Shown piece by piece: positions 34,094-48,100 of a stretch of DNA of 64,000 nucleotides. This stretch comes from Quercus robur (taxonomy: Eukaryota > Streptophyta > Magnoliopsida > Fagales > Fagaceae). The position numbers and the translations under genes were made by a program. The number at the start of each line of letters is the position of its first letter. The first letter of the stretch is position 1. A model generated the notes under the pieces. The model saw nothing but the letters and a program-made list of their open reading frames with translations. It had not been told where the DNA came from and did no database searches. The stretch covers positions 21,551,351-21,615,350 of the forward strand of contig NC_065544.1 in NCBI RefSeq assembly GCF_932294415.1, in the 5' to 3' direction.

Positions 34094-35204
34094 TAGACAT
34101 GGCAAAACGGGTCAGAATTTTCTGACCCGACTCAACCCAATCTGAAAAATACTTGACTTGAACCTGATTTTTTTGACCCGAAGCAAAAACGGGTTGACCC
34201 ATGACCCGACCCGCGTTTTTTGCAGGTCAACCCGACCCGACTTGAACCTGAACCATTTTAAATTTTTTTTTTTTTGGTAAAAAAAATAGTAAAATTAAGA
34301 CAATATTGATTTAATTGTTTGTTGTGAGTTTTAAGGAAACAATTGATGCATTTACATAACTGCATGTAAATTAATTGAAAGATAAATGGTTGAGCATTCT
34401 GTAATGAGTAAAGATTTTTAAATATCAAATAGTAAAGTACATGCCAAGATAATCTAATTACAATAGAGTTAAAAACATAAATTTAAAATTGTAGACATGT
34501 GTGAGAAACATTCACAAGTGTGAAAATAATGAAACCAAAATATCAAATTAGCATAAATTATGAATGCTTAGACCTATTTTTTTAACAATTTATGTCCAAA
34601 TAAATGGTTTTTCAAAATAAATTATGATATTTCCTAGTGTGTGTGTTGCTTAACAATGATATGATATGATATTCATAAAAGAGACCATGTATAAATAAGT
34701 AAGCAATCAAACTTTAATGTATATCTCAATTGAAATAAAGTGCCAACCACAATTGATAATAGATTATAAAATTAATTTTGAAGATAGTAAATTTCTTATA
34801 TGTTTTTATTCTTTATCAAATGGGTTATCCAATAAGTCATTTGTAATTTTGTTTTATATTTTGGAATGTTGATATTGTGTATAAATAAAACTTGTATATT
34901 TGTTTTACTTATCTTTGTATTATTTTGTTTTAGATAGCAACGTTAAGATTTGTATAATTTTAAAATTATTGAATAAGTATTAATGAGTTTAACTGAGTTC
35001 ATTCTTAATATAAGTGGTGAATTCAAAATAATGCATTTTACATCAAGTAATTTGTTGCATAACTTTCCAAATGGCAAATACATGTTGTTTTCTTTATTAA
35101 AAAAAAAAAAAAATCATGTGAAAAATACGGGTCAACCCGACCCGACCCGCAACCCGATTGACCCGACCTGAAACCGACCCGAATTGCCCGTTTTTCCATG
35201 TCTA
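34094..35204. mobile_element. hAT non-autonomous element, 1,111 bp, with 8-bp target-site duplication
   Basis: The ends TAGACATGGCAAAACGGG and CCCGTTTTTCCATGTCTA form an inverted repeat, flanked by perfect CTTACTAG at 34086-34093 and 35205-35212. Eight-base duplications and a TAG-type end are the hAT signature. Both subterminal regions are packed with GACCCG and CGGGTC motifs, the kind of array bound by hAT transposases. The AT-rich middle has no transposase frame. Confidence 0.92.
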
Positions 35205-35212
35205 CTTACTAG

Positions 35213-38192
35213 GATCTATAGATCTCTACCCATTTCCAATTGATTCGTCAAGAGGGATATGTTTGTGCACCAAGAATATGCTATCAATGTATTATCAATC
35301 ATCAATCTTTCTGTTCTATTAACCATTAGAAACTTCAAAAATTCAACATTTCTTGAACTAAATGCCACCCAATAAATTTTAACCAATAGGATTATTTCTT
35401 TCATTGTAATATTATTAATTAAACCAAAATATTATTCAATAAATAAAATAATATTTTTTTATCAAATGAAAAATAAGAAAAAAATAAAAGAGAGAAAAAT
35501 GTTACGTCAACAATATTTTTCATAGTAAATTCTGAGTATCAGGTTATTATTGCCTGTTATTGATGGACAAAAAAGTAATTTTAGTAGTGGGTTTAAATTA
35601 GAATTAGTAACAACTTAACACCTAGGATTTATTGTGAAAATGTTGTGAATATAACACTTTAAAAAAAAAAATACACAAAAAATTTCATAATATTTTTCAC
35701 ATTGGAAAACTTTTACTGGTTCTCATCTAGGTTCACCATTAATATCACATTTTTATTTATCTATCAATTTGCCACATTAACAAGTGTGAAAAGTTTTGTC
35801 AAATTTGTGTCTCTAGGCTTTCTTAAAAAAAAAAAAAAATTCTATTTAATTTATTAGTAATTTTGCATCTAAAAGAAGATAATAGAGTTCAGATAATATT
35901 AAAAAAGTAAATTTAAAAAGTCATTTAAATATAAAAAAGTTCTCGGTTCAGTTTTCACCTAAAGCCTTTAAATACATCAAACTGCCCTGCTTCAATGTAA
36001 TGAAACAAAATTCATTGTGTATATTCATGCACTGAAAATTATATTACAATCGACAATTTTTTTATAAGAACAATCGACTCTATTAAAAATCAGTGAAGTC
36101 TTAGCGCATACCCATAAAATGATCAGTGACTATGTGTCTTAGCGTCACAACAATAATAAAAATTTGTTCAAATCGAAAGGATTTATCTTTGTCACAGATG
36201 TGTAAAGAATGGTACATCCTAGAGACAAGCAACAATATGCAAGTTGCTAAATCACTTGTCTTCTCTGATGCTAAGGACCTACTGCAACATGAGTTGAGTA
36301 TGGCTCTACTGAACCAACAGACAATTCATCTATCAACCATTGAGTTGCTCGTGTACTGTAGCCACAAGGTGTTCAGCCTTTCCACCTTTTGCATTTGAAA
36401 AAACTAGCTAATAAGAGTAAACAACAAAGAAAACTCATCAAAATTGGAAATCTAGTTCTCAACAGTGGCATAACAATTTTAATTGTGTTCATCCTTTCAA
36501 CGGCAATCTTCTCTAGTGGTACTTAGTTCCCATTGTATTATTACTTCCATTACTAAAAGGACATTTTAGATTCTAATTCCAACTTCCAAGTTTGTGTCTT
36601 TATCAGAATCAATTGACATCTCAAAGCATTCTCAAAAAATAAAAAAAAATTGACATCTCAAAGTCAAAGACATTAGTGATTTAACTGAGACAGCGTCAAA
36701 TATGGTTTCTATTACCTCAACTTTGATACGTGGTCTTCAGGGAATTTTTACTAAATCGGGAGCCCAATCGCAATGTATAATTTTGAGACAATGCATAATA
36801 TGACTTCACCAGCAAAATATGGCAATTTTAGCAAGAAATTATTCTGTAGGTTTCCGCTCTATGGCCTGCAAATTGGGGGAAAAAAAAATTCAGGAGCAAG
36901 CAACATTCGAGGTCCAAAAGCACTAAAGCAGGAAAGAGAGAGAGAACAACCTGCAAAATTATATTGCAATTACTCACATAAAGGGCACCAATTCCCTACA
37001 AAAATTATTTTGCAATTGAATCAAAATAACTAATATCCCAACTAACAATTGGTTAATAACATGTTCCAAAGTGACAGAGTCTTCACACTAGTCTAGTTAT
37101 AATTAAAGCTCATTGCAGTTGTTAATTAAGCTCATGTCAACTTGATACATGCTCGATGTGGGACTAATGACACACTCACATAAAAAGGTGATTTTTAAGG
37201 TAAAATTATTAAACAATCACATTTTTTTTCCAATTTTTTGTACAGATCGATTATCACATAACCTTAGAAAATTACTATAATTAAACAAAGCTTCAACCCA
37301 ACTATTTGGGAAGTTGGGAGTAATCATATTAATTTATTTTGAAAGATACGCTAGCACGCAAGAGATGAAGTGGATATCCATGGCATCTAAATTGCATCCA
37401 AAGAAATTGAATAAGTTGGGGGATCCAAAAGATATCTAAAATATATAACTATAATCTTCAGAGGTGTAGTCTTGTAGAAGACGTGTCTCAAAAATAAGGA
37501 CATCACATACCATAGAAACAAGGACTTACAGTTGTACCGATTTGCATAAGTATGAAGTTCATCAGCATAAAATACATACTAAAGGATCCTAGAGGACAGA
37601 AAGATCAATTTTAGACACAAAAACAGAAATATTTGAGGACAAAAGAGTTTCATTAGGAGCTACTATATCTGATATCTCCATAATATGCATGATGAAATTC
37701 TTTACTCTTTTTTTTTTTTTTTTTTTTTTTTTTTGAGAAAGAAATTCTTTACATTTTAATGTATTGAAGTCATAGGCTTCGATGTACCCTTTCACATTTC
37801 AATGCCATAAAATAGCATGCCCAAGCAAAAAAAAGAAAAGGCATAAAGGTTCAACTAGAACACTATAACAAAGAAGTCTAATAAGAACATTTTACCAATT
37901 CAAACTTGAAATTCTCAATCCATATATGGATCAACCTCAAAGGTAACATAATCCTTATTTCCATAGATTAAGATTTATCATACTTTAATTCCAACCATAA
38001 TAGAGAGGAGATAATCAATAAGAGTAACGGCAAGAAGAACGTGGAAATGGCAACAAAGATGCAAATGAAACAGTGCACTAAAGAAGGTGACATACCTTAC
38101 ATCAAACGCGCGTGAAAGAACTGAAAGAAATCGACAGAGAAGAAAAAAATTTCAATGTCATTTTTAGATGAAGTCCTGTTTCTTTGAACTGA
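35213..38192. other. 3' flank of gene C, no further gene recognised
   Basis: A third MITE-like copy lies at about 35508-35656. A poly-T run is at about 37710-37734. Near 38097 the minus strand reads AAG|GTATGT, a possible donor of an intron in the 3' untranslated region of gene C; no matching acceptor was fixed. A plus-strand frame of 90 codons at 36126-36398 has no recognised similarity. Confidence 0.5.
35508..35656. repeat. MITE-like dispersed repeat, copy 3
   Basis: It shares GTAATTTTAGTAGTGGGTT in the middle and diverged inverted ends (aacaatatttttcatagtaa and ttattgtgaaaatgttgtga) with the copies near 15.1 and 15.6 kb. Confidence 0.5.
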
Positions 38193-39141
38193 TCATGATG
38201 TCCTCATTTTCTTCAATGGCGGATGTGAATTCAGGTCAGATTCATTGCTTACGGTATGGGCCATTGAAGATGAACCCAAATCACACCCATCACTAATGGT
38301 TGATTCAAATACCAATTGGCCTAAGCCTAAGTCAGATCCATTTATCATATCCAATTGAAGCCCCACTGTAGATGGAAACAAAAGGTGCCTAGTGTGGTCA
38401 GGGACCAGAGGAGGTTGGCATTCTCTTACATCCGAGTCATCACCATAAAGGCCTCTCAAACTAGAGTCAATCTCATGATTTGTTATCTTCGTTGAACTAG
38501 GGAAGAGAGGTAGTAAAGGCTGGAGAGGGTTGGCGGAGTGACATTGGTGGTGCATGTTTGGTTCACCAAAGTTTTGAGGACAGATGCATTTTGTATGGAC
38601 ACCACACCTTTTTATGGTTGGAGTAATTTTTGGTGGATCATATGTAGAAGCGGTTTTAAATACAATTTCAATCTCATTCTGATCATATAGATTTAAGTCA
38701 TCAAATGTCTCATGGAATTCGCCATAAGGTACAAAAGAAACCCACAGATGATCAGACTCGCTCTTTCCGTCAATTACATTTGCCAAAATATCTACCGTCT
38801 TTTCACGACATTTGATGATCAATCTCAGATGAAATGCGGGAATGAATCCATTACCTATGTGCTCCTCCAGCCCAAAAACAATACACAAAAGAATTGCTGG
38901 AAAATCTTGACCAACCCAAAATGAGATGGAATTTCCAAAACTTTGATGGTTGAACAACTTTGGAATCTCTGTTCCTGGTAGTATAAGTTCATATTTTGGA
39001 AAAGATAGGCCTGGTGACTGCAGAATCTCATATTCTTGGTAGTAAGATTCTTCAAACTGCAAGCAATTAGCAAATTCAAGAAATTACAATTTAATAATCT
39101 AATAATGTATTTGGGAAAAATAACAAATGTGTTTCTTTATG

Positions 39142-39172
<31 letters not shown>

Positions 39173-42100
39173 TACCTTTGTCAATAATCTGCTTAATGAT
39201 TGTGGATTCAACGACAGGCAATTTGTTGCGTACACTTTTGATATAGATTGTGGAAGACTTGGAATTTCCTGAAGCTGCTTGCAATTGTCTATTCGAAGTC
39301 CCTCTAATCTAGTAAATTTGCTGATTCTTTCGGGGATGGCACTTATATTGGTTCCATTTAGATCTAGAAACTTCAATACAGGGAAGTAATTGGGCTTTGA
39401 TAAAAAATCTAATTCAATTGGATTTCCACCGTCATTGAGATATAGATGTTTTAACCTCATAAACCCATATTCAGAAAAGCTATCAAAAGGATCGTGTGTC
39501 GGTATCAATTTGGTAGTACAAATAGATAATTCATCAAGTAGCCGCAACTTATAGATGGTATCTGGAAGTTCCATAAGGTTTTGGCAATCATATAGGTTTA
39601 AACATTTGAGCATAGTGAGATAACCTATTGATGAAGGTAAATCTCTAATACCACTATGTTGCAATTCTAAAACTGATAAACAATTCATTTCTGGTTGAAT
39701 ATCAGGGAACTTCTCAAGCCTTGAGCAGCCCTCAAGACGAAAAATGTAAAGAGATTTCAACATAAGGCGGCTTGGAAGAATGTGGAGATTTTCGCAATCA
39801 GTGAGCTCCCAATTTTGAAGGTTATCAAGATATCCAATGGACTCATCAACCTCAACTAAATTTTTACAACGATGAAGGTTTAATATTTCTAAGTTTGGAG
39901 CACACAACTCAGGTAATTTTATAATAGAATCACATTCACTAAGATTGATAACTTTCAAATTTGCAAACTGGATCCCCTGTAGAAGAAACAAATTCAAAAG
40001 TCTTCAACAAACTTTTAAATTAAATTTAAAGATCTAAATTCATAAATACTAATAAGCATACCTGCTTGATTAGCATCTCCAATGTAATGTGACTATGTGG
40101 CATGTTGAGTTGGACAAGTTTCTTAGGACAAAAAGTGGATGGTAAGGCAAAAGAATAAGAAGGCCAATCAAGCAATCTTAACCCATTGGGGAGATATGTT
40201 AGTTGTCCACAAATGCGTACATCATCCACAATAAGAAACTTGAGATTTTTCATCCGTTTGAAAGCTTTAGCTTCCAATTGCACAGTTATTGGTTTAGAAG
40301 AGCGCAACACTATGCCCCGAATTTTATTTGATCCCTAATTGGACAAAGCATTAAGTGAAACACATTGCACATTAGAATTTGTCAAAAGAATTTACAATTT
40401 GAAATTTTGAAAATAAAAATCAACAAATGTATATTTTCTTGAATATTAAATAAAAAAATTCATTGCTTCTACCCTGTGGAAAAAAAAAAAAAATTGATAA
40501 AAAAAAAAAGTGAAGAAAAGAAGTTGTACCCTATTTTTAGATAGTACTTCAAGAGCATCCTCATAACACCATAGCCTAGTACGTTTTCTCGGCACTTGTG
40601 GGGATTCTTGACGAACAATTTCCATGCCCATTTGCTGTAACAAGTCATGCATTGACAATATGTTCCATCGATCAACAGTTATGAGACACTTCTCAAAAAG
40701 TCTTGCAATACCGGAATCTGGATATAAACTACAAGAATCTAAAATACTCATAACATCATATATGTTGCGCCCCTTGAAGAAACATGCAATATCAAGGAAA
40801 ATATCTTGTTCAGTTTCGTCCAATCCTTCATAACTTATTTTGAGTATTTCTTGAATATTTTTGTTAGGAACTCTTTCATATTTATCCAATGCACTTTTCC
40901 ATTGAATTTTGCTTTTACCATATAGATCTGAACCTAAAACCATTAAAGCTAGCGGAAGGCCTCTAGCATAATGTACTGCACATTCTGTGAGTTCAACATA
41001 TTCATCAATAGGTTTGTTTCTTTTGAAGGCATTCCAACTAAATAGCTCAAGAGCTTCATTGTGATCCATCTCCTTCACTTCGTATATGAAATTAACTTCA
41101 TGTTTAGTTAGCAAAGATTTATCTCTTGTTGTTATTATGATTCTACTTCCTAAACCAAACCAATCACATTTTCCAGCTAATGCTTCTAATTGAAACAAAT
41201 GATCCACATCATCAAGAATTAAAAGAACCTTTTTAGAGCAAAGCCTATGCTTAATCACATTGATTCCTCGGTCAACATTGCCAACCTTTGAACTTCTAGC
41301 ATCTCTTAAGATCTTAGAAAGAAGTGTCTCTTGTAGTTGAACCAGTCCAACTTCTTTCTTGGAAGATTCTCTAACATTTGAAAGAAAACAACTACCTTCA
41401 AACTGGTGAGCAATCAAATTATAAATTGCTTTGGCAATAGTTGTCTTACCAATTCCACCAACTCCTAGGATTCCTACCATGCGTATGTCATTCCTCCTAA
41501 TACTTAAAAGCAAATTGATGTCTTGTACACGAGACTCTATTCCAACTGGATGATTGGCAACATTTAGATATGTACAATTTACTATGATAGAGACCGTTTG
41601 AATGATTTCTTGGATGAATTCAGATTCATTCCTGCCCATAAAAAGATAAAACATAGAGTTAGTCGAGTATTTTACACCTGAAAAGAAAAAGAAAATGATG
41701 TAGTTACAATATTTTTCTTGTATCAAATTCATGATGCATCTAGTTTGCTACTTGGCATGTGAGACATGTACGATGCATCCACCAAATCTAATTTGACCCG
41801 CCTGATTGGACCGAGGAAGCCTACTGAAGTAAAGAATCCACATGGCACAAGTAGTCTTGAACGGGCCGATGTTGCCCCTACCTACGTATTAACGGCAGCC
41901 TGACGGGGGTGAGTAAAGTTGTAAAGAGAAAGGATCTGCCACCTCCACAGTAATTGATAGCTGATAGCCAATAGCATTAAATGCTAAATAACATCCCTAC
42001 CTAGTGCTAGTGCTAGTAAGGAGTAGGGATAAAGGGAATTGCATTATTTGCAACATCCTGAACGTGAAATTTATAAACTGCGTCAATTCCTCTGCAAGGC

Positions 42101-45100
42101 TATATGACTTGGGGGAAATTTCTTTTAAGTATTTCCGAAATATAGTGAAATGGTACTTCTTTTTCTTAATTCATGATGGAATATTCTCTGTGCTTCGAGA
42201 GTATCTAAGAATTACTAATAGCTCGGGGTGAATTATTGTATTACACAGATTAGTAAGAAAAAACCAACTGCATTATAGAAATCGTTCTTTCCTCTCGGTC
42301 CACAACTAAAAACCAATACTCAGCTGTGCTGAGCAGAGCCAAGCAGCTGAGTAAACTTGGAGCCGAGCCACAAAAGAACACCCTCTCCTTTTGTCTCTCC
42401 CTCTCGGTCTCTCGCTCTCCTTCTCCCTTGCGATATCTCTCTCCCAATCTCTCAATTATCCAATTAGGCTAGGGGTGGGTGGGGTTTCAATTTTGTGTTC
42501 TTTAGATGTGGGGAGGGACAACATGGTTGCTTATTTTGTTATTTTAATTTTGGGGTTTTTTTAATTAACGTTTTTAATTAATAAAACAAAAATTAAATAT
42601 TAAAATAAGGTTAAAAGGATGCTGTTTTGGGAGCTTAATAGTAGCAATGGATGGCAAGTTCTTCAGGACTGAATTGAGAAGGTTTGAAACTTAGATGATT
42701 GAAATAAATGAATGCAAACTTAGAGGATTGAAATGAATAGAGATAAAGCTTAGATGGTGAAATTTGCATTTTGGCCAAGAAATAATATATATATATATAT
42801 ATATATTTTATATATAAAATCAATTAGCCTAAAACAAAACAAAATCAAAGTCATTGTAGAAAGAATGCTGGTTGATATTGTTGTAATATGGCTTGACTTT
42901 GGAAATCAAAGTCGGTGACTTTGCTTACTTGGTATTGGAAACCAAGTGACACATGTGTTGGTTGTTTTTCCGTGAACAACAAGGACTAGTAAACCAAGTT
43001 CCACTTGGTTTAGGAATTGAACTTGCCGACCTTAGGTATTATATATGTGTGTTGGGGGGGGGGGGGGGGGGGGGGGGGGTGTGGTGTTGTTGTGGGTTGT
43101 TATGCGGCTAGCGGCTATTGTTTGAAATTGTAGTACATGAGAAAGTATAGTTCTACAAGACTATGCAAATATAATAGGGTGCTCTATTCTTTGTGTGAGA
43201 GAGCCAAGGGTGTATTTGGGGCTTGGGTCTTGCGAGAGTGCTATTATGTTATTATTGTAATCTCCTTATTTTATAGTGGAACTTTCTCTGTTGCCGCCTG
43301 TGAATGTAGACAATTGTCGAACCACGTAAATCCTTGTGTCTATTATTTTCTTCTCTCTTCTTTAATCCAGCATTAGTGGATGTATTTTCACAGAAATTAG
43401 TATTAGAGTTCTAGGTTGATTGATCCAATGGAGGTTAATGCTTCTATTGCCGAGGTAGACTTAGTTAAGTTCGACGAAACTGGTAACTTCAGGTTATGGT
43501 AGAGAAGGGCGAAAGACTTGTTGGTACAACAAAGTTTGGTGAACGCTTTGTATGGGAAAACAAAGAAACTAGAGAAGATGAACGATAACAAGCGGGAAGA
43601 ACTCAAGATGAGGGTAGTGAGTACAATTCGGCTATGTTGGCAAATGAGCTTATGTACAATGTCATGAATGAGGTGTCAACTACCATTATATGGTTGAAGT
43701 TGGAGAGCTAGTATATGTCCAAGTCCTTCATAAATAAATTGAATCTTAAGTAGAAACTTTATGAGCTTAAGATGGTAGAGGGTGCGGATTTGGCTCAGCA
43801 CATCAACATGCTCAACCAAGTTATTAGTGACATGTTGAGGATCGATATAAAATTCGATGATGAAGATAAGGCGATGATGCTTTTGACCTCACTCCTAGCT
43901 TTCTACGAACACTTGGTTACAACCCTATGTTGGGGGAAGGAGACTTTGGAATTTAAAGAGATCTCAGGAGCCTTGATGGATCACTACCATCGGAAACAGA
44001 ATTCAGGTAAGAGTTCTGGGGAAGGACTCATGGTAAAAGGTAATCAAGATCGTGGAAGAAAGAAAGACAGAGATAACAATTTTTCCAAGGGACACAGTAG
44101 ATCCAAATCTAAGAGTAAGACAGTGAAGTGCTATAAATGCCAAAAGAAGGGGCATATACAGCGAGACTGTCCAGAGTGGAAAAGAGATAAGGATAAAGAC
44201 AAGGAAGGGTCCTCAAAATCTACCAATGTAGTGGCGGTAGATGTAGATTCAAATGGAGATTTGTGTTTTTTTTTTTCATCAAATGTACCCATCTGTGTTA
44301 TGTTTCATCAAATGTAGACCGGTTGATCGATTCTTGGGTTTTGGATTTAGCATGTTCATTCCATGTGACACCTCACAGGGACTGGCTCAACACTTATAGG
44401 TTAGTTAATTGTGGTTCTATTCTAATGGAAAACAATCTTGTTTGCAAAGTTGTTGGAACAACAACAATTAAAGTTAAGATGTTTGATAATGTTGTGAGGA
44501 CATTAAAAGATGTAAGACATGTTCCAGATTTGAAAAAGAATCTTATTTCATTGGGAACCCTAGACTCTAATGGTTTTAGATATAAGTCTGAAAATGGGAT
44601 AATGATTGTATTAAAGGGTGTTATGATTATGATGAAGGGACAAAAAGTAGATGATAATATCTACAAATTGCTTGGCAGCACCATTGTAGGTGGAGCTGTT
44701 GTAGTTATTGAATCTCAATAAGATGATATACTCTTGTGGCATATGCGATCAAGGAATATAGGTGAGCATGGTATAAGAAAATTGCAGAAATGCAATCTGT
44801 AGGCTAGAGTTAACACATGCAAATTAGATTTCTGTAAATACTGTATTATGGGAAAGCAGTGTAAGGTGCAATTCAAAACTTCCACACACAAGATAGAAGA
44901 TATTTTGGATTATGTTTATTCTAATATTTGGGGACCATCAAAGGTTGTCTCTAAAGATGGATCTCGGTATTATATAAGTTTAATTGATGACTAATCTAGG
45001 AAAGTTTGGGTTTAATTCTTGAAAAACAACTTTGATGCCTTATGAAAAATTCAAGAAGTGGAAAACCAAACGGGAAGGAAGGTCAAGTGCCTTAGAGCTA

Positions 45101-48100
45101 ATAATGGCATTGAGTAAACAAATAAGGAGTTCTTGAGGTTTTGTGAAGAGCATGGCATCAGGAGGCACTTTATGGTACCAAGAACACCTCAACAAAATGG
45201 AAGAGCTGAGAGGCTTAACAAATAGGTGCATAAGATTGAATGTTGTGCTTCCTAGGGTCTTCTAGGCTGAAGCTGTGAATATGGCTTGTTACACCATTAA
45301 TAGATCACCTAGGTTTTCACTTGATGGGAAAGTTGCTGAAGAGGTTTGGATTAGGAAAGAAGTTGATTATTCTTCGATGAGGATCTTCGGGTGTCTTGCC
45401 TATGTGCATATTCCTAGTGAAGAAAGGTCAAAGCTTGATTCAAAATCAAAGAAGTGCATCTTTCTTGGGTTTAAGAAAGGGGTAAAATGGTACAAGCTTT
45501 GGGATCCGATTGCAGAAAAAGTGATGATAAGCAGAGATGTGGTCTTTGACGAAAAGTCCATGATAAAAGCTTTCAGAAAGGAAGATGAATCTCAAGTAGT
45601 GGGAGGCAGTAGTTATAGTGGTAAATCAGTTGTGCAAGTGGACCTAGATGAAGTGGAGTCTCAACTAGAAAAGGAAGCTCATAGTACGAAATCAGACAGG
45701 CCTAAATGCAACAAAAGACCACCGGTCAGGTACAAATTCAAGGATCTTGCTTCTTATTGTTTACTAATCAGTAGCGGAGATGCTTCCACATTTCAGGAAT
45801 CAATTGATAGTTTTGAAAAGGACAAGTGGATGGAAGTTATGGTGGAGGATATGGAATCCTTGAATAAGAGCAAGACTTAAGAGTTATGAGAACTTCTAAA
45901 GGGTAAGAAACCGATAGGTTGCAAGTGAGTGTTTAAGAAGAAGGAAGCAATATTAGATATGGAAGGAGAACGATTCAAGGCACGGTTGGTAGCAAGGGGA
46001 TACTCACAAAAACAAGGGATTAACTATGATGAGATTTTCTCACCTGTGGTTAGGCTTCTATCAGGGCGGTGTTGGCCTTGGTAGCACATCAGTAGATAGA
46101 ATTGGAACAAATGGATGTGAAGACGACATTCCTTCATGGGAATTCAGAGGAGGAGATCTTCATGGAACAACCAGAGGGGTTGAGGAAACTCGGTACAGAA
46201 AATCTTATCTGCAGATTGAAGAAGTCACTCTATAGGCCCAAGCAATCACCTAGACAATGGAACAAGAAGTCTGATTCCTATATGATTCAGATTGGTTATA
46301 TGAATGATTGTTGCGTATATGTTAAAGTTCTTGACGATGGATCTTATATTTATTTGATACTATATGTCGATGATATGTTAATTGCTACTAAGAGAATGTG
46401 TGAGGATGATAAGCTAAAGTCTCTATTGCACAAAGAGTTTGACATGAAAGACTTGGGTGCTACTAAGAAAATTATGAGTATAGAGATTCATAGGGATAGG
46501 AAGGCAAGAAAGTTGTGGTTGTGTCAGAAGAACTATATTAGACAGGTTCTTGAAAGATTTAACATGCAAGATGCTAAGTCTATAAGCACTCCATTGGCGA
46601 ATCATTTAGATTATTTGAGAGTCAATGCCAGAAGGATAAGAAGAACTCGAAGAAATGTCAAAGGTCCCGTATGCAAGTGTTGTTGGGTGTTTGATGTATG
46701 CGATGGTCAGCACTAGGCGGGATTTGGCTCATGCAGTGAGTATTGTCAACATGTACATGGAAAAACCTGGTAAAGAGCACTAGAATGTAGTGAAATGGAT
46801 ATTTAGATACTTGAAAGGTACTTCAGAACATGAGATCTTGTTTGCGGGGCAATAGGGTGATAATTCAGTGGTAGGGTATGTGGATGCAGATTTTGCAGGC
46901 AACATGGATGATAGTAAGTCTACTACAAGTTTTATTTCACATTTTTAGGCAAACCTATTTGTTGGAGATCCACATTACAATTCCGTAATAGCCCTGTCTA
47001 CTACTATAGCTAAATACATGGCTGTAGGTGAAGCTGCAAAGGAAGCACTATGGTTGAAAAGGCTAGTCGAAGAGCTTGGTTTGAACCAAGGAGGAATACA
47101 GTTGCATTGTGACAGTTAGAGTGCCATTTATTTGGCAAAGAATCAGGTTTATCATGTGAGGACAAAAGCATATTGCTGCGAGGTTCCACAAGATAAGGGA
47201 GTTAATTGTTAACCAAAAAAAAAAAAAAAAAGGCTCCTGAAAAGGTTCACACTTTGGAGAATGCAACTGATATGTTGACAAAGCCGGTTCCAAAGGTCAA
47301 GTTCAAGCATTGCTTGGTGTTTGTAGCTTGTGATAGCGCTATGGGTTATGGTGGTGGCGACAGAGGTGTTAGTTCTTGAGGCTTGAGCCAAGGTGGAGAT
47401 TTGTTGTAATATGGCTTTTGGAAATCAAAGTTGGTGACTTTGCCTACGTGGCATTGTGTTGCCTGTTTTGCCGTGAACAACAAGGACTAGTAAACCAAGT
47501 TCCACTTGGTTTAGGAATTGAACTAGTGGACCTTATATAATATAAATATATATGTGTGTGTGTGGGGGGGGGGGGGGGGGGGGGGGGGGCGGTTGTTTGA
47601 AATTGTAGTACGTGAGAAAGTATAGTTCTACAAGACTAGTGCAAATATAATGGGTGCTTTATTCTTTGTGTGAGAAAGCTAATGGTATTTGGGCTTGGGT
47701 GGGTCTTGTTGAGAGTGCTCTTGTGCTACTCTTGTAATCTCCTTATTTTATAGTGAAACTTTCTTTGTCGCCGCCTGTGGCTGGAGGCAATTGCTGAACC
47801 ACATGAATCCTTGTGTCTATTATTTTTTTCTCTCTTCTTTAATCTTGTTTTAGTGGGTGTATTTTCACAACAGTTTTGTCAAAGATGCGGCTCCTCTCCA
47901 GATCCAGGACATTTGTCTCAAAATTTCTCTTCAATTTCCCACTCTCTTGTCTAAAAACAAAATTTTAAGAAGAATCAAATAGAAGATCATGGTAAAGTGA
48001 AGTAAATACCCAGATCTCTTTTTATAGTCATGTGTGTATGTGTTGTAGTAAACAGAGAAAAGATCATGGTAAAGTGAAGTAAAATGAAAGCACAAGAATT

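Larger units (their letters stand above)
42878..47872 (+). mobile_element. Decayed Ty1/copia retrotransposon in intron 1 of gene C
   Basis: LTRs at 42878-43395 and 47402-47872 enclose gag, protease, integrase, reverse transcriptase and RNase H in the copia order (integrase before RT). Many stops and frameshifts and clear differences between the LTRs show an old insertion. It runs opposite to the gene. Flanking sequence (CAAAATCAAAGTCATTG on the left, CCAGATCCAGGA on the right) matches the continuous intron 1 of gene B near 25555-25615, an empty-site reference. No clean 5-bp duplication is left; the flanks partly overlap when aligned to gene B. Confidence 0.9.

Noticed and set aside
36126-36398. 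90-codon plus-strand ORF in the spacer beyond gene C
   Set aside because: No similarity recognised, AT-rich context, no start or splice evidence.
42872-47877. 5-bp target-site duplication around the copia element
   Set aside because: Flanking pentamers (gatat and gtttt) do not match; the site is too decayed to claim one.
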